From contig NZ_JAJSAR010000002.1 in the NCBI RefSeq assembly GCF_021729085.1, forward strand, positions 1,369,445 to 1,433,444: a stretch of 64,000 nt of DNA. The letters are read 5' to 3'. Both the position numbers and the translations under genes were made by a program. Each line of letters opens with the position of its first letter. Position 1 is the stretch's first letter. The notes below the pieces were generated by a model. It was not told the DNA's origin and ran no database searches. It saw nothing but the letters and a program-made list of their open reading frames with translations. Below, piece after piece: positions 36,258 through 43,728 of this stretch. This stretch comes from Pseudohongiella sp. O18 (lineage in GTDB: Bacteria > Pseudomonadota > Gammaproteobacteria > Pseudomonadales > Pseudohongiellaceae).

Positions 36258-37295
36258 TCAGTTGCGCAATTGCGGACGCTGAACTGTTGTCGACATTACG
36301 CTCTCAACGCGACGGTTTTCTGCGCGGCCAGCTGAGGTGTCATTGGTCGCAACAGGCTGTGATTCGCCGTAGCCACGAGCCGAGATACGCGCAGGATTGA
36401 CATTGAAACGTTCAATCAGCACGTCACGCACAGCATTGGCGCGACGCTCAGACAGGCCCAGGTTGTATTCGTCAGTACCAACGCTGTCAGTGTGGCCACC
36501 AAGCTCTGCCATCACATCATCGTGCTCGCTCAGGAAATCTGCCACCTGGCGAATGTCGTCGAAGTATTCAGGCTTGACGACTGCCATGTCAAAGTCGAAC
36601 TGGACATCAAGCGTGATTCGCGCCACTTCTTCCAGCATGATCGGACAGCCACGGTCATCCACAGCGTAGTTGCGCGGGGTGTTCGGGCAGTCATCACGGC
36701 TGTCTGGAACGCCATCACCGTCGGAGTCGCGTTCAACCGGTGCCGGGGTAGGCTCTACTGTGGCCGGCGCAGGGGCCGCACCCAGATGGAACACCAGACC
36801 TGTGTCGATACCGAAGTCGTAAGTCTTGTCGTCAAAACCGTAGAAAGTGCGGGCTGCAGCTCTCCACTCGACGCGATCGCTGAAGCGGTATTTTACACCG
36901 GCGCCAAGATTTGCCGTGGTGTCGTGGTTGGTGTCGAACTTGGTATCACCAAGGCCAGCTACGAAGAACGGAGAGAAATCACCGATTTGATTGCTGACAT
37001 TGTAAAGGACATCCAGTCGCAGCGCGCGCAGACGATCACGTCCGGCAAGAGTGTTCATGTTGATACGGGAGTAAGTCAGCTCAGTTGACACATGCTCTGA
37101 CAGACCATAACCGGCACCCAGTGAGTATCCAGTTTCGTGATCCGATTGACGCGTGCTGTCGAAGTCCATCCACTGAACGCCAGGCACGATGTAGAATCGC
37201 CCCTCATCTGCAGCAGCAGACTGAACACCGAGCGCAAGCAGCCCTGACGCCATCGCGGCTGCCAGACCAATTGCTCGTAGTGGTTTTGTAATCAT
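36258..37295 (-). CDS. OmpA/OprF-like outer-membrane protein
   Basis: The start ATG at 37295 (AGGAG upstream) gives 345 residues with a signal peptide cut near QSAAA. An N-terminal eight-stranded barrel follows (RFYIVPGVQWMDFD to GIDTGLVFHLG). A linker with a calcium-type repeat, DSDGDGVPDSRDDCPNTP, resembles that of OprF. The C-terminal OmpA domain (VQFDFDMAVVKPEYF, LGGHTDSVGTDEYNLGLSER, RISARGYGESQPVATN) binds peptidoglycan. It is a structural porin-like protein anchoring outer membrane to cell wall, with its own terminator. Confidence 0.94.
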   Translation of the reverse strand: MITKPLRAIGLAAAMASGLLALGVQSAAADEGRFYIVPGVQWMDFDSTRQSDHETGYSLGAGYGLSEHVSTELTYSRINMNTLAGRDRLRALRLDVLYNVSNQIGDFSPFFVAGLGDTKFDTNHDTTANLGAGVKYRFSDRVEWRAAARTFYGFDDKTYDFGIDTGLVFHLGAAPAPATVEPTPAPVERDSDGDGVPDSRDDCPNTPRNYAVDDRGCPIMLEEVARITLDVQFDFDMAVVKPEYFDDIRQVADFLSEHDDVMAELGGHTDSVGTDEYNLGLSERRANAVRDVLIERFNVNPARISARGYGESQPVATNDTSAGRAENRRVESVMSTTVQRPQLRN

Positions 37296-37474
37296 GACTT
37301 CTCCTCTGCCCCCCGGGCACTTCGTACATAAAATGGTGGATCTGCATCGGTGCAAATCCGGACCGGCATTATATATCAGCAGAATATCTAATACACATCT
37401 GTGTATCGTTTTTACGCTTCAACTCACAAATAATCTTTGTTTTACCAGCGTGTTGGCGAATATTTGCCACTACT

Positions 37475-37509
37475 CCGTCATAAAATTGTAATATTTCAAT
37501 GTCTACAAT
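37475..37509 (+). promoter_or_regulatory. PHO-box-like site and -10 in front of phoB
   Basis: CCGTCATAAAATTGTAAT at 37475-37492 matches the E. coli-type 18-nt PHO box (CTGTCATAAATCTGTCAT) at 14 positions by hand count. After 11 nt comes TACAAT at 37504-37509, a 5/6 match to the -10 box. This spacing is that of PhoB-activated promoters. Transcription would start about 28 nt before the phoB ATG at 37544, which rules out the in-frame ATG at 37499. Confidence 0.65.
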
Positions 37510-37543
37510 GCCGGCATCACAAATAGATTGCAGGACGAATCAG

Positions 37544-38257
37544 ATGACGACCGAGCCCACCATTCTTATAGTTGACGACGAAGCCGCCATACGCGACATG
37601 ATCGGCGTTGCTCTGGACACGGCCGGCTTTAACAGCATGGAGGCTGAAAGCGCGCTGGAAGCCCACGTCAACATTGTGGATAAACGCCCCGATCTGGTGC
37701 TGCTCGACTGGATGCTACCCGGTGGCAGCGGCATCGAGCTCGCCCGCCGACTGAAGCGCGAGGAGCTTACGGCTGACATTCCAATCATCATGCTGACGGC
37801 CAAGACCAGTGAAGACAACAAAGTCCAGGGACTTGACGTGGGTGTTGATGACTACGTTACCAAACCCTTCTCGCCGCGCGAGCTGATCGCCCGCATCAAA
37901 GCGGTGCTGCGCCGAAGCACCGGCAATCTGCGTGACAAGCCGATTCGCGTTTTTGACCTCGAACTCGACCCAGCCAGTCATCGTGTGACCATCGAAGAAA
38001 AAGCAGTAGACATGGGGCCCACTGAATATCGATTGCTGAACTTCTTCATGACACACCCCGAAAAAGTGTTTTCCCGCGACCATATTCAGGACCAGGTCTG
38101 GGGCGCCAATGTGTACCTCGAAGAACGCACCGTTGATGTCCATATCGGTCGCCTTCGCAAAGCGCTGACGTCAGCTTCGAGCCCCGGTATCAACTACGCT
38201 GGTCTTATCCAGACCGTGCGCGGCGCCGGCTATCGCTTCTCGACAAAACCCGAATAA
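37544..38257 (+). CDS. phoB: Phosphate regulon response regulator PhoB
   Basis: A 237-residue OmpR-type response regulator. Receiver domain: D11/D12 (LIVDDE), phospho-acceptor D55 (LVLLDWMLPG), K107 (YVTKPFSP). Winged-helix domain about 135-235 (MGPTEYRLLNFFMTHPEKVF, VYLEERTVDVHIGRLRKAL, VRGAGYRFS). The LDWMLPG and TVDVHIGRLRKAL sequences are characteristic of PhoB. The start at 37544 is chosen over 37499 because the earlier one lies inside the promoter. phoR follows after 46 nt. Confidence 0.95.
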   Translation: MTTEPTILIVDDEAAIRDMIGVALDTAGFNSMEAESALEAHVNIVDKRPDLVLLDWMLPGGSGIELARRLKREELTADIPIIMLTAKTSEDNKVQGLDVGVDDYVTKPFSPRELIARIKAVLRRSTGNLRDKPIRVFDLELDPASHRVTIEEKAVDMGPTEYRLLNFFMTHPEKVFSRDHIQDQVWGANVYLEERTVDVHIGRLRKALTSASSPGINYAGLIQTVRGAGYRFSTKPE

Positions 38258-38303
38258 GCGCCTACGCTTTACAGTCATTTAAAACAATCACTGGATGTAA
38301 CGT

Positions 38304-39638
38304 TTGTTCTCCGACTGGTATTCCGCACTTCGTCGACTTTTGTTGATTTTTTCGGCATTGCTGCTGGCTGGCTGGCTGATTGGCCAACCAGCACTGGTGG
38401 TGCTGGTTGGCACACTGATTTACCTCGTTTATCACCTGCTGCAACTGCGTCGACTTTACAACTGGCTTAAGCGCAATGAAGGCGCACAACCCTCACCACC
38501 CCCTGAGGGCCGAGGTATCTGGGGTTATGTCTTTGACGCCATGTACCTGCTGCAGCGACGTGAGCGCGAAGCCCTGCTGGAGCAAAAGAGCATTATCGAC
38601 AAAGCCCAGGAGTCGACATCAGCGCTGGAAATGGCAGTAATCATGATAAGCGGCAAAGGGTCTCTGGTCTGGTGGAACCCCGCTGCCAACCGACTGCTGG
38701 GTCTGCAAAGCCCCAAGGATCGTCACCAGCCGGTTACTAACCTGATTCGCGAGCCGCAGTTCATTGAGTATTTCAATCGTGGACTCTACAAGACCCCCCT
38801 CAAGCTGAACTCCCCAGTGAAACCGTCCGTCATGCTGGAATTCCAGATCACCAGTTTTGGCGAAGGTGAACGACTGATGCTGGTACGGGATATTTCCCAA
38901 CTGCATCGACTGGAGATGATGCGCAAGGACTTTGTGGGCAATGTGTCGCACGAACTGCGCACCCCCATCACGGTCATTACCGGGTATCTGGAAACCATGC
39001 TGGACGACAGAGACAATCTGCCAAAACGCTGGGTACGCCCAATCGAACAAATGGCGCAACAGTCACACCGGATGGAAAACATAATCCGTGACCTGTTGAC
39101 CCTTTCGCAACTGGAGACCCGTTCAGCATCCAAACAACAGAGCGCCATCAACCTGCTGTCGCTACTGCGGGATATAAAACAGGATGCCGAACAGGTGTTT
39201 GCCGAGAAAGGCCAGACCTTTTCGCTGAACTGTGGTGATGAACATTACCTGCGCGGAAATCTGAATGAACTGTACAGCGCCGTGTCCAACCTGGTGCTTA
39301 ATGCCGCCAAATATACTCAGCCGGGCGGACAGATCAGTCTGACAGCCGTCATGGGAGAACGCGGGCTGGATGTCAGCGTTGCTGACGACGGTCCGGGGAT
39401 CGCACCGCATCATATTCCCAGGCTGACTGAGCGCTTCTATCGCGTCGACGAAAGCCGTTCAACTGACACGGGTGGCACAGGCCTCGGCCTGGCCATCGTA
39501 AAACACGTACTGGCACGCCACGATGCTACGCTGGAGATCAAAAGCCAGGTTGGAAAAGGCAGTCAGTTTATCTGTCATTTCCCCATCGAACGCCTGAGTA
39601 ATGGCAGCGAGCAAAACCCCGAGAAACCTCAGGGTTGA
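38304..39638 (+). CDS. phoR: Phosphate regulon sensor kinase PhoR
   Basis: A 444-residue histidine kinase. Two N-terminal hydrophobic segments (about residues 10-50) with no large periplasmic domain between them, as in PhoR. PAS-like region about 100-200 (ALEMAVIMISGKGSLVWWNP). HisKA with phospho-accepting H216 in GNVSHELRTPITVI. ATPase domain with the N box (LVLNAAKYT), DDGPGIAP and GTGLGLAIVKHV. The start is TTG at 38304; no ATG gives a longer N-terminus. It phosphorylates PhoB when phosphate is low. Confidence 0.95.
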   Translation: MFSDWYSALRRLLLIFSALLLAGWLIGQPALVVLVGTLIYLVYHLLQLRRLYNWLKRNEGAQPSPPPEGRGIWGYVFDAMYLLQRREREALLEQKSIIDKAQESTSALEMAVIMISGKGSLVWWNPAANRLLGLQSPKDRHQPVTNLIREPQFIEYFNRGLYKTPLKLNSPVKPSVMLEFQITSFGEGERLMLVRDISQLHRLEMMRKDFVGNVSHELRTPITVITGYLETMLDDRDNLPKRWVRPIEQMAQQSHRMENIIRDLLTLSQLETRSASKQQSAINLLSLLRDIKQDAEQVFAEKGQTFSLNCGDEHYLRGNLNELYSAVSNLVLNAAKYTQPGGQISLTAVMGERGLDVSVADDGPGIAPHHIPRLTERFYRVDESRSTDTGGTGLGLAIVKHVLARHDATLEIKSQVGKGSQFICHFPIERLSNGSEQNPEKPQG

Positions 39639-39680
39639 ATCGGATTTCAGGATGGGCGGGAAAACCGGAGTGCAGGCAAA

Positions 39681-40406
39681 TCAGAGCTCTGACTTGACCT
39701 GCTCTTCCATACCGGTGAGGCCGGCGTGACGTACGTCGGTACCCATGACCATGTACACCACGTGCTCAGCAATGTTTTTGGCGTGATCGCCGGCACGTTC
39801 CAGCGAACGCAATGCCCAGATTATATTCAACACACGGGTGATACTACGCGGGTCTTCGATCATGTAGGTGATCATTTCGCGCATGGCGCTGCCGTACTCC
39901 ATGTCAACGTTGACGTCTTCCTTGGCCACCGCCAGCGCCGCCTCGGCGTCGTAGCGCGCGAAGGCGTCAAGTGCCATATTGACCATGTGACGGACGCGTT
40001 CGCCAATATGACGGATTTCGACGTAACCTTTTGAAGATTCATCCTGTGAGGCCAGTTCCATCGCCAGCCTGGCAATTTTAGCGGCCTCGTCGCCAATTCT
40101 TTCAAGGTCGTTGACCGCCTTGATAATACCCATGACAAGTCGCAGATCACTGGCAGCAGGCTGGCGACGCGCAAGAATACGATTGCAGGCTTCGTCGATT
40201 GTCAGCTCCATCTCATTGACAACGTCATCGGTCTCACGCACCGTATGACCCAGATCGCTGTCGGCGGTAATCAGGGCAACCAGGGCATCGGCCAATTGCT
40301 TCTCCACCAGGCCGCCCATCTCAAGCATACTGCTCTTGATTTCTTCCAGCTCAATATTGAATTGTTGGGAAATATGGTGGCTGTGAACGCCGGCATCGGT
40401 TTTCAT
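39681..40406 (-). CDS. phoU: Phosphate signalling protein PhoU
   Basis: A 241-residue all-helical PhoU with two three-helix repeats, each with the metal-binding pattern: EMELTIDEACNRILARRQPA, LVMGIIKAVNDLERIGDEAA in the first and VLNIIWALRSLERAGDHAKN in the second. PhoU restrains PhoR signalling and phosphate uptake. The ATG at 40406 has AGGA upstream; an in-frame GTG at 40430 overlaps the -10 region and is rejected. Convergent with phoR. phoU is usually the last gene of pstSCAB-phoU; here it is alone with its own promoter. Confidence 0.94.
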   Translation of the reverse strand: MKTDAGVHSHHISQQFNIELEEIKSSMLEMGGLVEKQLADALVALITADSDLGHTVRETDDVVNEMELTIDEACNRILARRQPAASDLRLVMGIIKAVNDLERIGDEAAKIARLAMELASQDESSKGYVEIRHIGERVRHMVNMALDAFARYDAEAALAVAKEDVNVDMEYGSAMREMITYMIEDPRSITRVLNIIWALRSLERAGDHAKNIAEHVVYMVMGTDVRHAGLTGMEEQVKSEL

Positions 40407-40433
40407 GATAGGGATCCTTGCAGTTTGCACCGC

Positions 40434-40467
40434 ACTATAACGCTGAAATATGACACTTATGTGACAA
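40434..40467 (-). promoter_or_regulatory. PHO-box-like site and -10 in front of phoU
   Basis: On the minus strand, TTGTCACATAAGTGTCAT (40467-40450) matches the PHO box at 13 of 18 positions. It is followed by exactly 10 nt and TATAGT (40439-40434), a 5/6 match to the -10 box: the geometry of a PhoB-activated promoter. The phoU ATG is 27 nt further. Confidence 0.6.
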
Positions 40468-40470
40468 CGA

Positions 40471-40488
40471 CTGACAAAAAACTGTCAC
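40471..40488 (+). promoter_or_regulatory. PHO-box-like site between phoU and ppk
   Basis: CTGACAAAAAACTGTCAC matches the PHO box at about 15 of 18 positions. With the neighbouring phoU box it makes a row of TGACA/TGTCA units at 40451, 40462, 40472 and 40483 (10-11 bp apart, one helical turn), as in multi-box Pho promoters. A candidate ppk -10, TAGAAT at 40522-40527, lies 33 nt downstream, so here the array would act from upstream of the -35. Confidence 0.6.
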
Positions 40489-40570
40489 ACCGTAACAGTG
40501 TGTATTGATCGCCCACTACGTTAGAATACATCGTTAAACGCCACCTGGTAAGCCCTTTCAGGAAGTACGC

Positions 40571-42742
40571 ATGAGTACCCGCGATCAAAGTGAACGTATA
40601 GAGCCACAACCACTGCCCGATGCACCGGAATCGACTGGCTGTCCTGCTATCGCCGAGGATATTGATCTGGATGACAGTGCCTATTATCTGAATCGCGAGC
40701 TGAGTTATTTGCAGTTCAATCTGCGCGTCCTCGATCAGGCGCGCAATACCAGGCATCCGCTGTTGGAACGACTGATGTTCCTGCTCATCTTCAGCTCCAA
40801 CCTTGACGAGTTCTACGAGATCCGCGTTTCTGGTCTGAAGAAGCAGTTGGGATTTGGCCGCCAGCGACCTGGTCCCGACGGAAAATATCCTCAGGAAGTA
40901 CTCAGCGAAATTCACGCTACGGTGCGCCAGGCCCTGCAGGAACAGTATCGAATACTGAATGAAGAACTACTGCCTGCCATGGCAGGTCAGAATATTCGTT
41001 TTTTGTACCGCCATGAATGGAGTACCAGCCTGACAGAATGGACTCAGGAGTACTTTCGCAATGAGGTTCTGCCTGTCATCAGTCCGCTTGGTCTGGATCC
41101 GGCGCACCCCTTCCCGAGGCTGGTCAATAAAAGCCTGAACTTTATCCTGTCACTGGAAGGCAAAGATGCCTTTGGTCGTGACAGTGGGCTGGCTATCGTA
41201 CCAGCCCCGCGCGCGCTGCCACGTTTGATCAAGGTCCCATCACATATCATGCCTGATGGCGACAACTTCATATTCCTTTCGTCGGTCATTCATGCCCATG
41301 TCGAGGAGTTTTTCCCGGGCATGCGCGTCAAGGAATGTCACCAGTTCCGGGTCACACGCAATTCGGACCTGGAAATGAGTAATGTGGAAGTTGAAGACGT
41401 TGCCAGTGCATTGCAGGGAGAGCTGCACATGCGCCGCTTTGGCGCCGCCGCAAAACTCGAAGTCGGATCTGGCTGTCCTGCCGAATTGACGGACTTTTTG
41501 CTTGAACGTTTCAATTTGACTGAAGAAGAGTTGTTCAGACTTGACGGCCCCGTCAACCTGCAGCGACTGATGGCACTGAACAGCATGATTAACCGCCCCG
41601 ACCTGCAATTCCCGCCGTTTTCGCCAGGGCTGCCGTCGGCACTGGAGGAGAATAATTGCATCTTCACTGCGGTGACGCGTGAGGATCAACTGCTGCTGCA
41701 TCCATATCAGTCATTTATTCCCGTTATAGACTGGGTTCGTCAGGCGGCACGAGACAGCGGCGTCATCTCCATCAAACAGACACTGTATCGAACCAATGAG
41801 TCTTCAGAACTGGTAGAGGCGCTGTCCGAGGCTGCTCGCAATGGCAAAGAAGTTACCGTGGTCATTGAATTGCGAGCCCGATTTGACGAAGAGGACAACA
41901 TCCAGTTTGCCAGCATCCTGCAGGAAGCTGGTGCCGTAGTGGTTTACGGCGTCATGGGTTACAAGACACACGCCAAGATGCTTCTGATTGTGCGACGTGA
42001 GAGCGGTCGACTGAAGCGCTATGCGCATCTGGGCACCGGCAATTATCATCGCAAAAATTCCTTGATCTACACTGACTACAGCCTGATGACCTGCGATGAA
42101 ACTTTGTGCGCCGATGTTCACAAGGTGTTCCAGCAAATCACTGGCATGGGAAAAAAGATCTCTCCTGACCTGATTCTGCACGCGCCATTCAAACTGATGA
42201 AGGGTCTGGTGCAATTGATTACGCAGGAGAAACAGGCAGCCCTGGATGGCAAACCGGCGCGAATCATTGCCAAAATCAATTCCTTGACCGACCCTGCCAT
42301 CATTCGCGAATTGTACTGCGCCTCTCAGAGTGGCGTGAAAATCGATTTGATCGTACGCGGCATTTGCTGCCTGAAACCAGGTGTACCCGGCGTTTCAGAG
42401 AATATACGGGTTGTGTCTACCATCGGTCGATTCCTGGAGCATTCTCGAGTCTATTACTTCTCAAATGCGACCTGCCCGCTCTATTGCTCAAGCGCGGACT
42501 GGATGGAGCGCAATCTTATCCGACGAATCGAAGTCGCCTTCCCGATTCTCAAGAAGAAGTGGATCAACCGCATCGTAGAGGAAATGGAACTGCACCTGTC
42601 TGACAAGCGACAGACCTGGGAATTACAATCGGATGGCACCTACCTGCGCCCGGATGTTGACGGTGTCGAGGAAGTCGGCGACGGGGTGCAGAACCAGCTG
42701 CTTAATTCGCTCTCAATTCATGCAACGGTGAATCGCCGCTGA
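40571..42742 (+). CDS. ppk: Polyphosphate kinase 1
   Basis: A 723-residue enzyme that polymerises the gamma-phosphate of ATP into polyphosphate. N-terminal domain YLNRELSYLQFNLRVLDQAR and LLIFSSNLDEFYEIRVSGLK. Catalytic region with IKQTLYRTN, ELRARFDEEDNI, GYKTHAKMLLIVRRE and the phosphorylated histidine H486 in AHLGTGNYH (E. coli H435), with H493 close by. C-terminal SADWMERNLIRRIEVAFPI. It starts 82 nt after a PHO-box array. Its 3' end overlaps the end of ppx on the other strand by 41 nt. Confidence 0.97.
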   Translation: MSTRDQSERIEPQPLPDAPESTGCPAIAEDIDLDDSAYYLNRELSYLQFNLRVLDQARNTRHPLLERLMFLLIFSSNLDEFYEIRVSGLKKQLGFGRQRPGPDGKYPQEVLSEIHATVRQALQEQYRILNEELLPAMAGQNIRFLYRHEWSTSLTEWTQEYFRNEVLPVISPLGLDPAHPFPRLVNKSLNFILSLEGKDAFGRDSGLAIVPAPRALPRLIKVPSHIMPDGDNFIFLSSVIHAHVEEFFPGMRVKECHQFRVTRNSDLEMSNVEVEDVASALQGELHMRRFGAAAKLEVGSGCPAELTDFLLERFNLTEEELFRLDGPVNLQRLMALNSMINRPDLQFPPFSPGLPSALEENNCIFTAVTREDQLLLHPYQSFIPVIDWVRQAARDSGVISIKQTLYRTNESSELVEALSEAARNGKEVTVVIELRARFDEEDNIQFASILQEAGAVVVYGVMGYKTHAKMLLIVRRESGRLKRYAHLGTGNYHRKNSLIYTDYSLMTCDETLCADVHKVFQQITGMGKKISPDLILHAPFKLMKGLVQLITQEKQAALDGKPARIIAKINSLTDPAIIRELYCASQSGVKIDLIVRGICCLKPGVPGVSENIRVVSTIGRFLEHSRVYYFSNATCPLYCSSADWMERNLIRRIEVAFPILKKKWINRIVEEMELHLSDKRQTWELQSDGTYLRPDVDGVEEVGDGVQNQLLNSLSIHATVNRR

Positions 42743-43655
42743 TCGCAGCTTTGACCATGTAGTGCAGCATGCCCTCGCGTAGAGCCGATGGGCTGAAGCG
42801 CAGCGACTGCACACCTGTCGCCTGCATGAATCCACACAAGACCGCCCAGCCTGGCAGTACCAGCTCGCGTCGGCCATTTTTCAGACCGGGGAGCACATAT
42901 GTCGGGTCACAGGCCACCTGCAGAATGTCGGGTTTAAAAGACTTCAATAGTGGCAGGTCAACTGAATTCGGCGACGAGCTCCCCATTCGCTGTGCGCAGA
43001 CACCGGCCAGCATCTTGGCCGTGCCGGATGACGCATAAACGTCTGACCACGGATTGGCAGCCAGCGCCTGGGTGACTTGAGCAAAGACCTGTTCAGCACT
43101 TTGCAGTGCGAGATCGAGACGTTTTTCCAGCTCATTCGCGTCTGCAGGCTGTTCGGCGAACCAGCGGTCACGCCAGCTGATACAACCTATTGGCATGCTG
43201 TGCGACTGCAGTCGCGTGTCGTCCTGGCCTATGACCAACTCCGTGCTTCCACCACCGATATCAATGATCAGGCGAGGTTCGGGCGATTCAGGCAATGCTG
43301 AGGTAACACCGGCATAGACCAGCGCTGCTTCTTCAAGCCCACTGACGATGTCTATATTGATACCCAGCTGAGATGCCGCTTTGAGAAACTCATCGGCATT
43401 CGAGGCAATGCGCAATGCGTTGGTACCAACTGCCCAGCAGTGCTGGATGGGGTAGCGATCAAGAGCATGTCGAAAGGTATGCAGACAGCGCAAACCACGA
43501 GCAAACGCGTCATCAGTCAGCCTGCCGCCGTCAGCCAGACCCTCACCCAATTGGACTTTGTCACTGAAGCGCTCCACGATATCATGCCGACCATCGTGCC
43601 AGTTGGCAATCAGCAGGTGGAAACTATTGGACCCAAGGTCAATGCATGCGTACAT
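42702..43655 (-). CDS. ppx: Exopolyphosphatase (Ppx/GppA family), short form
   Basis: The start at 43655 gives 317 residues beginning MYACIDLGSNSFHLLIA, the ASKHA phosphate-binding motif; the frame is open upstream but not conserved. Further motifs: LIIDIGGGSTELVIG and SSGTAKMLAG. The protein has only the two actin-like domains; the C-terminal HD-type domain of E. coli Ppx (about 510 residues) is missing, as in many short Ppx proteins. It removes terminal phosphate from polyphosphate, or hydrolyses pppGpp in GppA. Convergent with ppk with overlapping ends. Confidence 0.9.
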   Translation of the reverse strand: MYACIDLGSNSFHLLIANWHDGRHDIVERFSDKVQLGEGLADGGRLTDDAFARGLRCLHTFRHALDRYPIQHCWAVGTNALRIASNADEFLKAASQLGINIDIVSGLEEAALVYAGVTSALPESPEPRLIIDIGGGSTELVIGQDDTRLQSHSMPIGCISWRDRWFAEQPADANELEKRLDLALQSAEQVFAQVTQALAANPWSDVYASSGTAKMLAGVCAQRMGSSSPNSVDLPLLKSFKPDILQVACDPTYVLPGLKNGRRELVLPGWAVLCGFMQATGVQSLRFSPSALREGMLHYMVKAAISGDSPLHELRAN

Positions 43656-43728
43656 TTGCTGGTTTTCTGCCTCCAAACAGCGGTGATTAAAGCACGTTAG
43701 CCAAGCAGCCTCAACCGGAACACTCACA

